From Paramecium octaurelia (Eukaryota; Ciliophora; Oligohymenophorea; Peniculida; Parameciidae): a stretch of 64,000 nucleotides of DNA. Both the position numbers and the translations under genes were made by a program. Below are positions 52,428-64,000 of the stretch, in pieces. Within the stretch, counting starts at the first letter, position 1. The number at the start of each line of letters is the position of its first letter. The DNA lies in NCBI GenBank assembly GCA_905182995.1, contig CAJJDP010000022.1:195488-259487 (forward strand), in the 5' to 3' direction. The notes under the pieces were generated by a model that was given only the letters and a program-made list of their open reading frames with translations, was not told the DNA's origin and did not search any database.

Positions 52428-52790
52428 CATCTCTATTTCAAATGAAATTATTTTCTACTGACACCTTCTTGCATTCTTTAAAATCAAGAAAATATCTTCT
52501 GCATTCTTAATTTATTTCTGTAAATCCAATTATTTCTTGTATTTGTTCAAATGCACAAAATTTCAATTAAAATTTATTGCAATTTTTCTATAAAAGTGTA
52601 ATCTCTGTTTAAATTTATTGAATTTCGATGAAAATAATTCATTTAAAATTTGAAATGCAAATTGCTTATTCCTTTTCTCAGAAATTAAGTAAATTTTTGT
52701 TTGCAATGCTTAAAATTCAAATCTGATGATAATTACATAGAGTGATGATGCTGATAATCACTTTCCGATATTGTAAGTGAATGATAAAAT
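52428..52790 (-). pseudogene. Coding-like remnant interrupted by TGA
   Basis: On the minus strand a protein-like frame contains KIYLISEKRNKQFAFQILN and KFNKFKQRLHFYRKIAINF, then an in-frame TGA, then continues with NKYKKQLDLQKQIKNAEDIF. No start or intron makes it whole. A gene fragment is the likeliest reading. Confidence 0.3.
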
Positions 52791-53499
52791 TCAACCAATA
52801 TCAATAATAAGGAAAATAAAAATATATGTGGGACACTCTGTATGATAAAGAAACTAAGACTTCATGTAAAAAAGTGTTCTGTTTTAGATTTTCAATTTTT
52901 TTTAAATAATTCATTTTAATATTTGATTATTTCTTAAAGATTGTTAACTGTTATTAAACCACCCTCACATGACTAACGATATTATGAAAATTTTTGCTTC
53001 AAAGGTCTGGAAACACAGTGTGCGACTATATCTCAATTGGGATTCATTAAAGTTAATAATTCAATTAAAAAATACAATATATATGAATTCATCTCCCTTC
53101 TTAAATAAAATTATATATAAATCATCCTAAATACTACGCTTATTATTTACTATATTTATACAGTCAAATTTAATTTTTGTAATAATCTGGCTTTAAAGAT
53201 TCTCCTAAAGGTGAAAAAGAATTTTTATAAAATGCTCACTAAGCTTTATTTAATTTTATAATTTTGTGAAGGCCCCAATCGCATCAAATAATATTATCAA
53301 TAATTCAATTTCAGTCCAGATCTTTTAAGCCTATAATAATTGCTTATCAAAATTGATCTTAAAAGAACCATCATTAATTTTATTATAAATACTAAAGGCT
53401 TTTAAAACTTAAATAAAATGTTCATAAAATCTTTGATCTGTAATTATAATATATATATGGAAATTTTAATAATTCTATAATCATATTATTTTTTTATAA
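52791..53499. other. Intergenic, AT-rich
   Basis: No gene, RNA or repeat recognised. Confidence 0.45.
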
Positions 53500-54707
53500 A
53501 TGAAAGGACTTAATTATTAAAGCAAATTGACTTACACATATAGTATGCCTTATGAATAGATGAAAAAAATATTAGAAATGGATGGTTTTAATTGTTTTAC
53601 ATTAAATGACGATTTAAAGATTATTGAATATTCAATCGACCATTCAAAGGCAATTCAATTAAGTTTACTACTTTATCTATTAGTATTTTAATATCTGTAA
53701 TAGAATAGGATATTGACTTGATAAGATTTACTATTGCATAACAAATTTAATTGTGTTTAAATATCTACGCGAAACACTTATAATTTGAATAATAAAATAT
53801 TCAACATAAATATTTGAGTTCTGACAGAATTTGGTTAAAAGTAATAAATAATCAATAAATTACAATATTACCAAGAACTCTCCATTATACAGTACATTTT
53901 GTAGGATTCGATTGTCCCTTTTATGAAAAAGACGATTATCAAAACTCTCAAACAATTGATAAATAAACTATAATAAATATCATAAGAGATATTCTGGAAT
54001 AATTGAAGAAAAAAAAACTCGAAAAACAAAAATCTAATGAGAAATACAAATTGCTGAAAGATATTTTTGAGTAATTGTTAGATAAAGGAATATATTAATC
54101 ACATGAATAATTTTAACACCAAGTTGAAACCGTTTTTATAAAATATTAATGTAAAAACTAAAGATTAATTGACAAAGTTGATAAAGAAGTATCCTCTTAC
54201 TCAAAAAGAGGAATGAGAGTCAAGGATGTTGTTGAAAATCTTCACTTAATCATCAGTAATAATTATAAAAAAGGATAATTTTATTCATTTTAGCAGATTT
54301 TATATTCTACATTCCCAAAAATGGCTAAAGAATTAAAAAATGCAATTTTTTATTTCAATTAAGAACCAGAAAATATAATTGTAAATTATTTCGATCAAAT
54401 ATTATTTATAATTGATGATAAATATATTGAGGAGTTAATAAATAAAAATAAATAAATAATAATGAAAGATTTTAAGTTTGAAATTGATATGTAAGAAATT
54501 AAAGACATTATAAAAACTGAATTATAAAATGAATTCAAGATATTAAACTATTTTCTTAATTAGGTTAAGTATCAAAATAAAAAATTCGATTAGATTATAG
54601 GGTATTTTTATAGATTGAAAAATGATTTAACAGTAAGAGTAGTCATATAAATATTAAAAGATGAACTAAAATTATTGACATTAAAATTAATTGATGATTT
54701 GATATGA
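53500..54707 (+). CDS. Hypothetical protein, 392 residues
   Basis: ATG 53500 to TGA 54705-54707 with one 29-nt intron at 53697-53725 ending AAG; the spliced length is an exact number of codons. The sequence is Lys/Asn/Ile-rich with a possible beta-containing centre (TLHYTVHFVGFDCPFYEKDD), a basic helix (DILEQLKKKKLEKQKSNEKY) and a helix-rich C-terminus. No signal peptide or membrane segment. Convergent with the next gene, 57 bp away. Not recognised. Confidence 0.7.
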
Positions 54708-54763
54708 GTTAAATTATCTAAAGATATATTTATTTAATATTGATTTAAATTTGCATCATTTTA

Positions 54764-57019
54764 TCAAACAGGGAATCTTGAAAGACCTTTAAGATCTTCT
54801 CTTTTGACGAATCTTTTTCCTGGAGTTATGCCATTTTCAGCTTGGATTAATAATTATTCATAGATTTAATCTCTTCTCTCTTCTTCCCAAGCTTTCATCT
54901 TATCTTTCTATGATTCAATGGCTTCATCAATTGTTTTTTTGTAGAATGCAGCTCTCTCCTTAGTTTTCATTGAAAAAAGTTCTGTCTAATCAAAAATCAA
55001 CAATTTCCAATCTTGTGTAGCCATTACTTATTATTGTAATTGCAATTGAGCTCTTGGTTTTCCATTAATTGTTGTTCGTGGTGTATTTAATGTAATAGCT
55101 ATTCTATGATCTGGAAGTGTAATATTGAAAAAGTAGGTGTTATTCCAATTATAATAGGTTTTCCAATCATATTATAAATGAGTGTTGAGATCCTAAATAA
55201 ATTAAATAGTTAATTACAATCTAAAAATCTATAATTTGTTAGTCTAAATGTTATCTTTCAGTCCTATTAGCTAAGAACATATTTTCAGCATTTTAGCAGG
55301 CTTCTTCAAATGGTTTTAAATTCCAATGAGGAAAGAATTGTGTAATATAGAACTTAGCTTATTTTAGAGCGAAATAATTAGCTAAAGGGACATATTCACT
55401 TTTTGTTGCAACGTTTTTTAAGAAATTAGACCATATTTCTTAATCATTTACTTAATTAAACATGAGTCCATAGACAACATTTTACAATTCTGAGAATGAA
55501 AATTTTAACATATTCTCTTTGATCCAATTTAAGAAGATAGGGTTTTGGGCAAGCTCAGAATGAATGGCTGAGTATGCATAGTAAATCTTGTAAATAATAA
55601 AAATATTATTACTCTCGATTTTTCTAAGTTTTCATATTGGTCAAAGTACTTTAAGACAAATTATTCTAAATATTTGTAAGTTTCATTTGTTCCTGATTGT
55701 ATTCCATTGTTTCCTTTTGAGAGAGCATATAGAATATGAGCTAATTAATATTCATCAGGTTCTTGTAATTAATTTTCTAGTAAAAATATTAAATCATTAA
55801 AATCTTTATAAGTTGAAATAAAATACTTGGTACTTTTAAGATAGAAATACCTAGCAGAATCCTTGTTATGTCATCCATATTATATTTTCCTTCTTTTAAT
55901 GGGCCAACAAAAGCATTCATAACACTTAATCTATATTTATCATTTGCTGTAACATCAAAAGACTATGTTCTTAAATGTTTTTTTGGCAAATTATTAGCAA
56001 TTGAATAGAAAGCTTAAGCCAATTTTGAATGGTTATCTTTATATTCAGGTAATAATTTGATTAAATTTTCTATTAAGACCTTAGCATATTTATCATGATT
56101 AAATGTTCTAAACGCATAAAGTGCTTCAATTGTTTAATCAACACTCAACTTTTCTTATGAGACTAAATTATAAATTAAGTTGTGTAATTCATAACTTCCA
56201 GCCTTTGGATATGTTGTTGCTAATCCTCTTTTCAATAAAATCAATTCATCAATAGAGTAGTGATGTATTTATGGTTTAACAATATTTTCAATGACTTCCC
56301 AGATCTTATAGATATCTTCCTTATATAACAATTAATTTTGTAACATCCAAGCAATTTTAGGGATTTCCTTAAAGTTTGCCTAACTGACTGCTTCCTTGAG
56401 CTTAGTAAAAAGATCAGGCAATTTTTTATAGTGGTCTTCAATGAAATAATTTGGATGATAAACTAAAATTAGAGACCAGAATTACTTCTTGATAGTTAGA
56501 GAGTCGAGGCCTACTTAATTTCTTAGATGATATTCTTCACTTCACTATGAACAGAGGGATTTGAGAGGAAATCATTTTTTCTGTTGTTATATTCAGCAAA
56601 TCGTGGGCTTCTGTAATTAAAAAATAAATCCTTAGCCACTAATCTTTCAAAATATCTAACAGGAGGATTTTCACCCCATAATTCATCTACTTATTCCTCT
56701 TATTATTCTTGAATTGTAGTCTAGGTCTTTTTGTATCGAACAAATTCATCTCTTTAGAGCTTCTATTTAACATATTTTCTCAATGGAGCTGTGTACACTT
56801 ATCTAGAGGATAGTGATAAAATTACCTTGGGACTGGAACAGTATTTTTATCAAAAACATAGAATTAAGTCTTTTTAGCATTGATATCAGGGACTTTGACA
56901 TCCAATAATTTATATTTCTTATTTCCCTTTTCTTTGGAGAAAACAGTTTTTTATTCATAATAGACGTAATCTGTCTTTGCATCCTTCTCCTTTACAAAGT
57001 GTAATTTAGAGCTAACCAT
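54764..57019 (-). CDS. Helical-repeat-like protein, function unknown, one apparent frameshift
   Basis: About 719 residues if one base is restored. Introns at 56803-56825, 56463-56485, 55587-55612 and 55193-55217. It starts MVSSKLHFVKEKDAKTDYV. The middle (about 200-500) has repeated helical pairs with spaced Leu/Ala/Tyr (HNLIYNLVSQEKLSVDQT, IEALYAFRTFNHDKYAKV, AHILYALSKGNN), as in alpha-solenoid proteins. The C-terminus is charged (EEERRDQIYEQLL) and ends GLSRFPV. Near 55861-55870 the frame slips: DDIT before and DSARYFYLKSTKYF after are in different frames, and the total is one base short of whole codons. A sequence error or a real mutation are both possible. Confidence 0.65.
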
Positions 57020-57082
57020 TCTATCTAAACAGAAATATTGTCGTACACAATTTCTTAACATTAAATTTAATTTATATATTTA

Positions 57083-57693
57083 ATGTATTATAACATCGAA
57101 GACATATTGTGTGAAGATCACCTAGTAGAATGTAGATTAGAAGTTGATTTGTATAAGGGATCATTCCTAGACAAGGAAGCACATACAGAAGATGGAAATT
57201 TGTAAAGAGGACATGTTATGAAATTGCCCTTATGGATGGCAAAAATTATGTCTGAATAAGAATATGATGGCATTTAACTAGTTTCAGTTGAAATTTTGGA
57301 GATTTTTGAAGATGAATTTTAGAAAGCTTTAGATGCAGATCCTTAAATAGTGAATCTGAAATATCATTCACCTTACTTTTATTAATTAGGATTCAAAATG
57401 GCGGATATGATTGCCAATGATGTTAGATTAGAACGATTTAGAGGGGCCGTTAAATTGAGAGAAACACTTATCGAGGCATTAAAGAAGAGGTATGATCCAT
57501 TGATATAAGATCAATTTAGGTGATTTTTAAATTAGTTTAATCCAAACTGGAAGAATTGAATCTATTGACCGAAGATGAAAAAGAAAACTTCTACCTTTCT
57601 AAGAAAATCAAATTAGAATATGAAAAATGGGAATAACGATTGACCAGAAGATAAAAAAATGATATCCCCAATAAAAAACTCAAATAATTATGA
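57083..57693 (+). CDS. GINS complex subunit Psf3
   Basis: 196 residues with one 20-nt intron at 57490-57509 ending AAG. Psf3 is one of four GINS subunits; GINS joins Mcm2-7 and Cdc45 in the replicative helicase. The N-terminus MYYNIEDILCEDHLVECRL matches the family pattern (YYDIDDILAEEQ..), as do HVMKLPLWMAKIM and the later helix LRETLIEALKKR. Human PSF3 is about 216 residues. The C-terminal part (KLEELNLLTEDEKE) is charged helix. Divergent from the preceding minus-strand gene with 63 bp between starts. Confidence 0.8.
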
Positions 57694-58232
57694 ATTCAAT
57701 TAATTAATTAATTTATTTATTAAATTTTATGATTAAATGTAAAAGGTAATAGGTGGTTGTATAGCTAAGGGGAGATAAAACAATCAACCAATGTTTATAC
57801 CTGTTAGATAAATGATTTATTATAATAATCTCAAATATTTTAGCTGCATAACTAATAAGATGAGATTATATATTAAAATATTATTAAAAGAACTGCATAT
57901 GATTACAAATATCATTTGATCTCATTTTGAATCAATTTAATCAATCTAGAATTATATCAAAATAATACTATCCATTTTTAATCACTTTTTATAGTATAAT
58001 ATTTCTCTTTTTTGAAAACACAATCCACAAGAATCATTTAAAATTCATATAATATACCCAAGAGATTAATATATGCCATACTTTTTATGTCTTACTAAAT
58101 CTTTTTAATCTGAAAAAAGATTCAAAGATGCAATTTTTTATCATTGCAATATATTCTCCAAAGATATAGATTAATTAATTTAAAACTATTAACAATTATT
58201 TTATTTGTTATTTATTCTCAATAATTAAAATT
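57694..58232. other. Intergenic, AT-rich
   Basis: Nothing recognised; presumably holds the promoter of the carboxypeptidase gene. Confidence 0.45.
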
Positions 58233-59683
58233 ATGTAATATATTTTTATATTGATCAGTCTGAGTGCAATACTTTGTGGTCCACCATCTGATCTTGTAGA
58301 TCCTTTTCAATATGAGTACTTTAAGATTCCTTATAATAAAACAATGTATTCTGGATATTTGGAACCTGAAGATATTCCTGATCATCATTTTCATTACATT
58401 TTTTATCCAAATGATAAAAGTGATGTTCCAGTAATATTATGGTTAAATGGTGGACCAGGATGTTCATCTCTTACAGGAGCAATGATTGAAAATGGTCCAT
58501 TTGTATTTATAGGAGGAACCTCAATTTTTGAGGAAAATAAATATTCTTGGGCAAAAATTGTAAACAATTTTAATACAATTTAAGGCTCATATGCTTTATG
58601 TAGAGACTCCTGTTGGTGTAGGGTTTTCATATAAAGATGATGGAAATACAACTACAAGCGATGATGTCACAGCATAAAATAATTATTATATGTTATTAGC
58701 CTTTTATCGTAAATTCCCAGAATATAAAAATAATGAATTATATATAGCTGGTGAATCTTATGCTGGAACTTACATTCCTACATTAGTGAATAAGATTATA
58801 GATAATAGTTAATCTAATATTCGAATTAGAGGAATGATGATAGGAAATGGATGCACAGATGCTGCTGAATGTACTAAAGAGGCAAAATATTTTCCATATT
58901 ACAAATTTTAATTTCTTGCTAATCACAATTTTATTAGTCAAAAACTTGAAGAATATATAGAAATTCACAAAGCAAAATGTCAATTCAATAATGAATAGTT
59001 TTGTTAGGATCTATATCAAGACATTTTGACAGAAACCAATTTAGATGGAACCTATGAATACAATCCTTATAATGTTTATGGGACTTGTTACTAACCTCCA
59101 GTGGAAACACCTCAAGGGGAAAGAATTCCTTATGCTAAAAATAAATTTGATCCCTTTGATATAATATAAGGACACATTCCCCCATGTTCAGATGCTGTTG
59201 GATTATATCATTATCTTCGTGATGATGAATTTAGACAAGTAATAGATATCTCAAATTTTTAGTATTTAAATATTCATCCTTAAAGTGATTAATGGGCCAA
59301 ATGTCAATCTCTTAATTACACAAAAGACCCCAGAGCTACTTATCATTTGTATCCGAAAATAATGGCTAAAGGAATTAAAATACTCAAATTTAGTGGTGAT
59401 GTCGATGGTGTAGTCCCAATAACAGGAACAATATATTGGATTGAAAAACTCTAAAAAGAATTAAGTAATCCTAATCATGTAAATAATAGATTTACCAACT
59501 ATTTAATAATGGAGACCATGGTTCGTATCAAACAAATAAAATGCTGGTAATCTCTGGGAAATTGATGGCCTATTATTTGTGAGTGTTAGAAATGCTGGAC
59601 ATATGGTACCTGCTGATCAAAAGGAAGCTGCATTTATTATGGCTCATAATTTTATTTATGATGTGCCATTTCCAGAGGAATGA
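58233..59683 (+). CDS. Serine carboxypeptidase, peptidase family S10
   Basis: 466 residues with introns at 58560-58584 (ending AAG) and 59465-59489. Signal peptide: [20 protein letters not shown] (second codon TAA = Gln). Family signatures: [14 protein letters not shown] (oxyanion region), [12 protein letters not shown] with the catalytic Ser, [13 protein letters not shown] with the Asp, and [11 protein letters not shown] with the His. It removes C-terminal residues from proteins in lysosome-like or secreted compartments. The triad is complete, so it should be active. Length fits the family (about 450-500). Confidence 0.93.
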
Positions 59684-60021
59684 TATCGCTTTCATTTAAA
59701 TGAATTTTACATATTACTAATTATTATTCTCCTTTTCATTTATAATTAATAGACTTTCCAATTTATCTTATAATTCAAAATATCCAATCCTCCAATTTTC
59801 TTATTATTTTAATCTAATTTTTTTAATTTCTACATATATAATTTATAATAAAATGATGATATAATTAAATATTCCGATAAGATACGAAACTTTATTTTCA
59901 TGATAAAGTGTTTGTTTTTCTACTAATGAAACATACAACACTAATTGTTGTAATTTAAATCAAAAGGATACATCAATATTTGAAAACAGTCAATTATAAT
60001 AAATTAATATATAGAAAGAAC
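59684..60021. other. Intergenic between convergent genes
   Basis: AT-rich; nothing recognised. Confidence 0.45.
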
Positions 60022-60642
60022 TCATATATTTTTCATTAAATTTGCAATTATTTAAGTAAATCCTTATAATAATAGTTAAATCTTTTCTTTAGCTTCTGGG
60101 AAAAGATCACTATTATCAATTAAGGCTGAAATCCTTTATTCTTCAGGCCAGGTTTTAATGATCTTTTTCCCCATAATTCTTTTTTTTTTGACTTATACTG
60201 CAAGTTCTTCCTCAATTTCTTTTGGGATCATTGAGGCTTCTGAGTTTTTGAGATTTTTATAATATCGATTCTTTAGCATATTCATTGTTTTTCCGGGGAA
60301 GTACTTAGTGATCTTTGAAAACTTGGGTCCTAATTTTTTGACAAGAAGTAACAGTATTCGATCTTCTTCTGGATAAAATATAGAGTTTAAAGCTTTCCCA
60401 TTTGAATCCAAATAGCTTCTTTACTTCTCTTTTATGTATTTGTAAAGTGCACTGCTCCTGTCTTTGTCTCCATAAATAAAGCATTTTCTTCTTGAATGTG
60501 TTTTTTTTTGTATATTTTTTGAGATAGTGGCATTCGTTTCTTAGCTTTAAGTAGCTTGGTTGAAAAAGAGAAAGGAATTTGATAATTAGTCACAATCATT
60601 GAGTACTAATGAGTCTTCATTTTAGTGTCTGAGAGAGATCAT
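60022..60642 (-). CDS. Myb/SANT-like DNA-binding protein (copy 1)
   Basis: 206 residues, intronless, from ATG 60640-60642 (MISLRHQNEDSLVLND) to TGA 60022-60024. A Myb-like helix-turn-helix is visible around residues 95-140: YPEEDRILLLLVKKLGPKF then KITKYFPGKTMNMLKNRYY, with the typical acidic start and the R-Y end of helix 3. A basic block (KKTHSRRKCF) precedes it. The downstream part (IIKTWPEEQRISALIDN) is also shared with the copy at 62848-63441. A transcription-related role is inferred from the fold. Confidence 0.75.
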
Positions 60643-62847
60643 GTTAATTTAATTAATATATCCCACCACACAAATCTTATTTATATAGTATTAAAGGATA
60701 ATTAGAGCAGTTTAAATTGGTTGAAAGCGTTTATATACCCAAATTTATCTATAACTCTATTTGGTTATATAAGGCTTAAATCATAGATTTAATAAGTTTT
60801 CTAATTCAATTATTATTGGATTTTTTAATTCGGTAATCTAAAATGGTACATTAAACATTAAAAAATAAAGTTAAATTATTTAGCGATATTACGAATCAGG
60901 TCTTAAGAAATATTTGAATTTCACTACTAATTTTAAATTAAAAAAGTATTTAAATTATTATACAACACTATAATGTTGTAAAAAATGATCCCAGCTAATA
61001 TATTAATAATTGTTTTTTATCTCCTAATAATTATTTATGATTATTGAATATTATTTAATTATCAATTAATTCACCTTTTTATAATATAAGGTTGATAATA
61101 TTTGTTGGATGGCATACTTTAATGTAATGCATATTTTTAGAATGAAATTATTTATAAAAACCAGAAATAAATTGGAGGTATAATTAATTTATTTTATCAA
61201 TATATATTTCTAGCTCGGATCCATAGTGTTTAATATAGTATATAAATTGTGGAGTTGATATTCTTAGTTATTAGGTTATTATTGATATTATAAAACAACA
61301 ATTTGATATATATTTTGATATATATAAATTTCTAATATATTTTATATTAGTTAGTAATTCTTAAGAAAGAATTCCTAATTTATTTAGCATTATTTGACGA
61401 ATGAAATGAAATTGGTAAGATAAAATATTATTTCAAATCCATAATTTATTCCTAAAATTTTGATGGAAGTACTTAAATAATCTAGAAAGAAGTATTATTA
61501 TAAAGATTTCAAGTAGTTAGAATATAAATATTACAGATTTATTCTTTTATTTATAATATGTTTATAAAAATATATATATTTTCAAATACTATTGACCTAT
61601 ATAAATCAATTTGATATATAGGGTTTAATGCTGCTTCAATAAACTAAAATAAGGGTTTATTATGAAAATATGATTATAAGGTCTAATTTTTTTGATATTT
61701 TTTCTAGTGCCATAGAATTAAACATATTCATATTTAGAAAGAAATTTGGCAATTTAAATTTTTTTTGAATATATTTTATTGTTTAGTTTTTCAAATGATT
61801 TCATTTTTCTTTAATATCTCAGTTTAAATTTGATGCTGTCAAAACGAAACTAAATTTGTAACAAATAATTATTTTAAAAAAGCTTAGGTGTTTTTATTAT
61901 AATCATCAATTGAAAAAATACTATGAAATTTGAGTAAGTGTATGAATTTTAGCTTAAGAAACAGCTTAAGTCATTTGAGATAAATTCTTCATCACAAGTT
62001 ACTCATTTTGATTAAAAAAACTGTTAAAAAAATATTAATTTCTCACTTTCTAAAGTTTAATACTTAGAATGATTGTTTTCTATTAAATATACAATATGAA
62101 AATCGTAATACAAAAAAATATTAGAATTTGTCATAATAATATGAAGTTTTAGTTAAAATTTAATCATATAATTTTCGAATAAGAAAGGATAGTATTTTTT
62201 ATATAGAATCTATCATAGAGCCAAAAGTAGTTTTTAAGAATAAAAATGTAATGATTGAGAGCCTAATATTATCTAATTTTGATAACAATCACCCTGAGAT
62301 GATATATTGACACTCAAAAGTTTAGTTAATTAATATATGTTAATTCTAAATTTATTTTGTTTTGGAACAATGCTATAAACTTTATCAATTTTTCAATATT
62401 TACTTTATTGAATAATATCAGTTTATTTTCTCTTCATGATATACATTATACTTTAATTTATAAAGTATATATTTTCCAGATTTAGAATGGTATTTTTATA
62501 TACATTGATTTTAATTTATTTTGTTTATTTATAGGAATGTCATACCAGATTAAACGAACTTATTTTTACTAAATTTATCTAAACTAAAAATCGCATATAG
62601 AATGTCAACACACAATATTAAGCCTTATTTTTAACTTGTCAATATGATATTTTTAATTTTAGATATTTCAAGAATTTCATGTCATTTTTTATGTTTTTTT
62701 TTATATTTTTGAAAATTAGCTTGGTAAATAAAAATACTAAGAAAAACCAGGCCTAAAATAATTATAGCCAATTAAGTAATGAGAAATAATAACATTAAAG
62801 ACTGATATTTTAAGGTTTCTATTATAAATAAATATAAAATTCATTTA
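60643..62847. other. Gene-free AT-rich region of 2.2 kb between two Myb paralogues
   Basis: I found no convincing coding frame, RNA gene, telomeric repeat or transposon feature on either strand. The composition is very AT-rich with many short homopolymers. It is the longest gene-free stretch in an otherwise compact window. Confidence 0.5.
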
Positions 62848-63441
62848 TCATTTTTGCAAATTTCCAATGAGTTATTAAAATGAACTCAAAAATGTGTGTA
62901 GAATTTCCTTTGCTTCTGGAAAGAGAGGGCTATTCTCTATCACAGAGCTCATTTATTTATGCTGAGGCCATAAATTTAGAATTTTTCTACCTATAATTCT
63001 TTATTCATTTTTATTTTAAAGAAGTTCTTCTTCTAACTCTTTTGGAATTTCTTAAGATTCAACATATCGTAAAGACTTATAGTATCTGTTCTTAATCATA
63101 TTGACTGTTTTTCCAGAGAAGTATTTTGTTATTTTGTTAAATTTGGGTCCTAATTTTTTAACAAGCAAAATTAGAATTCGGTCTTCTTCTGCAGAGAATT
63201 AAGAAATTTATGCTCTTGGCTTGTAGTTAAGAAAAGCCATTTATTTTTCTTTGAGGTATTTATAAATAGCACTACCTCTATCTTTCTAGCCATATTAGAT
63301 TGTTTTTCTTCTTTGTCTGATTTACTTAGATTAAAAAATTCCCTCTTCGGTAGATTGATGACGAAATTGAGTTTAATAAGAGCTTTCATCTTGGTTGGAG
63401 GTTAGATTAGAATTAGATTATTAAGAGATTCCAGAATTCAT
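62848..63441 (-). CDS. Myb/SANT-like DNA-binding protein (copy 2)
   Basis: 197 residues, intronless, from ATG 63439-63441 (MNSGISQQSNSNLTSNQDES) to TGA 62848-62850. It parallels copy 1 along its length: QKDRGSAIYKYLKEKQ here against DKDRSSALYKYIKEKQ there, EEDRILILLVKKLGPKFNK, KITKYFSGKTVNMIKNRYY, and ENSPLFPEAKEIL against DNSDLFPEAKEKI. Gene duplication is clear. The standard-code reading of this region (starting MKALIKLNF) is a shadow frame. Confidence 0.78.
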
Positions 63442-63768
63442 TTAGTTTAAAAAATAATAAATCAATACTAATAATAGTATCCCATTTAAAATGCAAACTG
63501 TATTCGATGTTTTATTTAATTAATTACGGAAATCTGGAAATTATTGCTAATAAACCGACAATTTCTGAATGAATTTCCAACAGCATAAATGTTTTTGAAA
63601 AATTTTTCAATTTTTTGTGGCTTAATTCATGAAAAACACAATTTACAAGGAAGTAAGGCTAATAAAGGCAAAGAAGAAAATATTTCTATAAAGGTTATGA
63701 CCTCTTAAATTTGTTTTAATAGGGATATAAAAGGCTATTATTTATATCAAGAAATCAATTTACAGATG
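63442..63768. other. Intergenic
   Basis: AT-rich space upstream of the second Myb-like gene and of a possible plus-strand gene; no element recognised. Confidence 0.4.
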
Positions 63769-64000
63769 CCTTCTCCCTTCTAAGAAGTTAATCTAGCATT
63801 TTATATTATAGAAGTCCTTAAAATTTAAATTTCTTCTTAAAATTTATCAATTGCTCAAAAGTGAAGAAAAGAGCCTCTAAATCATGAATAGTCTTCAATT
63901 ACAATAAATAAATAACATGTTCATTTGTTTAAATCTAGTAATATTTTGTATATATAAATTTAACAAAATAGAACTTTTTTTAGCAGACTGAGATTCAAGT
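63769..64000 (+). CDS. Possible 5' end of a gene running off the window
   Basis: ATG 63769 begins MPSPFQE; a GTT...TAG intron of 25 nt (63790-63814) followed by KSLKFKFLLKIYQLLKSEEK and a 34-nt intron near 63941 would keep a frame open to the window end. The FLLKIYQLL stretch recalls the start of a heat-shock-factor DNA-binding domain, but what follows does not match it, so I do not assign it. Confidence 0.3.

Noticed and set aside
60643-62847. Telomere or chromosome end in the gene-free region
   Set aside because: No C3A3 or C4A2 telomeric repeats are present, and genes continue beyond it.
63769-64000. Heat-shock factor DNA-binding domain
   Set aside because: Only FLLKIYQLL resembles it; the expected Trp, the Lys/Phe-rich helix and SFVRQLN are absent in the visible part.

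Overview
The window reads as macronuclear DNA of a ciliate, almost certainly a Paramecium. Three things show this. Genes are open only if TAA and TAG are read as glutamine and TGA is the sole stop. Coding regions are interrupted by very short introns, mostly 20-35 nt, starting GTA and usually ending TAG. The gene content fits too: a trichocyst matrix protein, cytoskeletal coiled-coil proteins, CDPK-type kinases and giant cysteine-rich surface proteins. The DNA is very AT-rich, and genes lie close together on both strands. Standard-code open frames are mostly fragments of these genes. The coordinates below come from manual reading in the ciliate code with introns placed by eye; for most genes the spliced length is a whole number of codons, which supports the models.

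0-16.4 kb: a PH-domain pseudokinase, a small coiled-coil protein, vacuolar ATPase subunit A, several small minus-strand genes (one with an MGSSCC lipidation signal), a trichocyst matrix protein, two tandem related membrane proteins with Pro/Gln-rich tails, a membrane hybrid histidine kinase whose start overlaps the stop of a kelch-type gene, and a multi-pass membrane protein.

16.4-42.5 kb: two giant paralogous membrane proteins (signal peptide, Cys-rich furin-like modules, beta-helix-like middle, multi-pass C-terminus) in opposite orientation. Between them are SF3A1, an unknown intronless gene, a kelch-phosphatase (PPKL) with altered metal-binding residues, and an H-type-lectin-like secreted protein. 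The first giant gene contains a 1,303 bp direct repeat around a single N, best explained as an unmerged contig overlap.

42.5-64 kb: a CDPK, a protein ending in a CaaX box, an alveolin-like coiled-coil protein, SF3B4, several small or hypothetical genes, decayed gene remnants, a helical protein with one apparent frameshift, GINS subunit Psf3, a serine carboxypeptidase, and two Myb/SANT paralogues separated by 2.2 kb of gene-free AT-rich DNA.

These are ordinary nuclear genes, not an operon. Functional themes are Ca2+/phosphorylation signalling (CDPK, pseudokinase, histidine kinase, PPKL), the cell surface and exocytosis (trichocyst protein, giant proteins, lectin, V-ATPase), and the U2 snRNP (SF3A1, SF3B4). 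I saw no tRNA, rRNA, CRISPR array, transposase or telomeric repeat.
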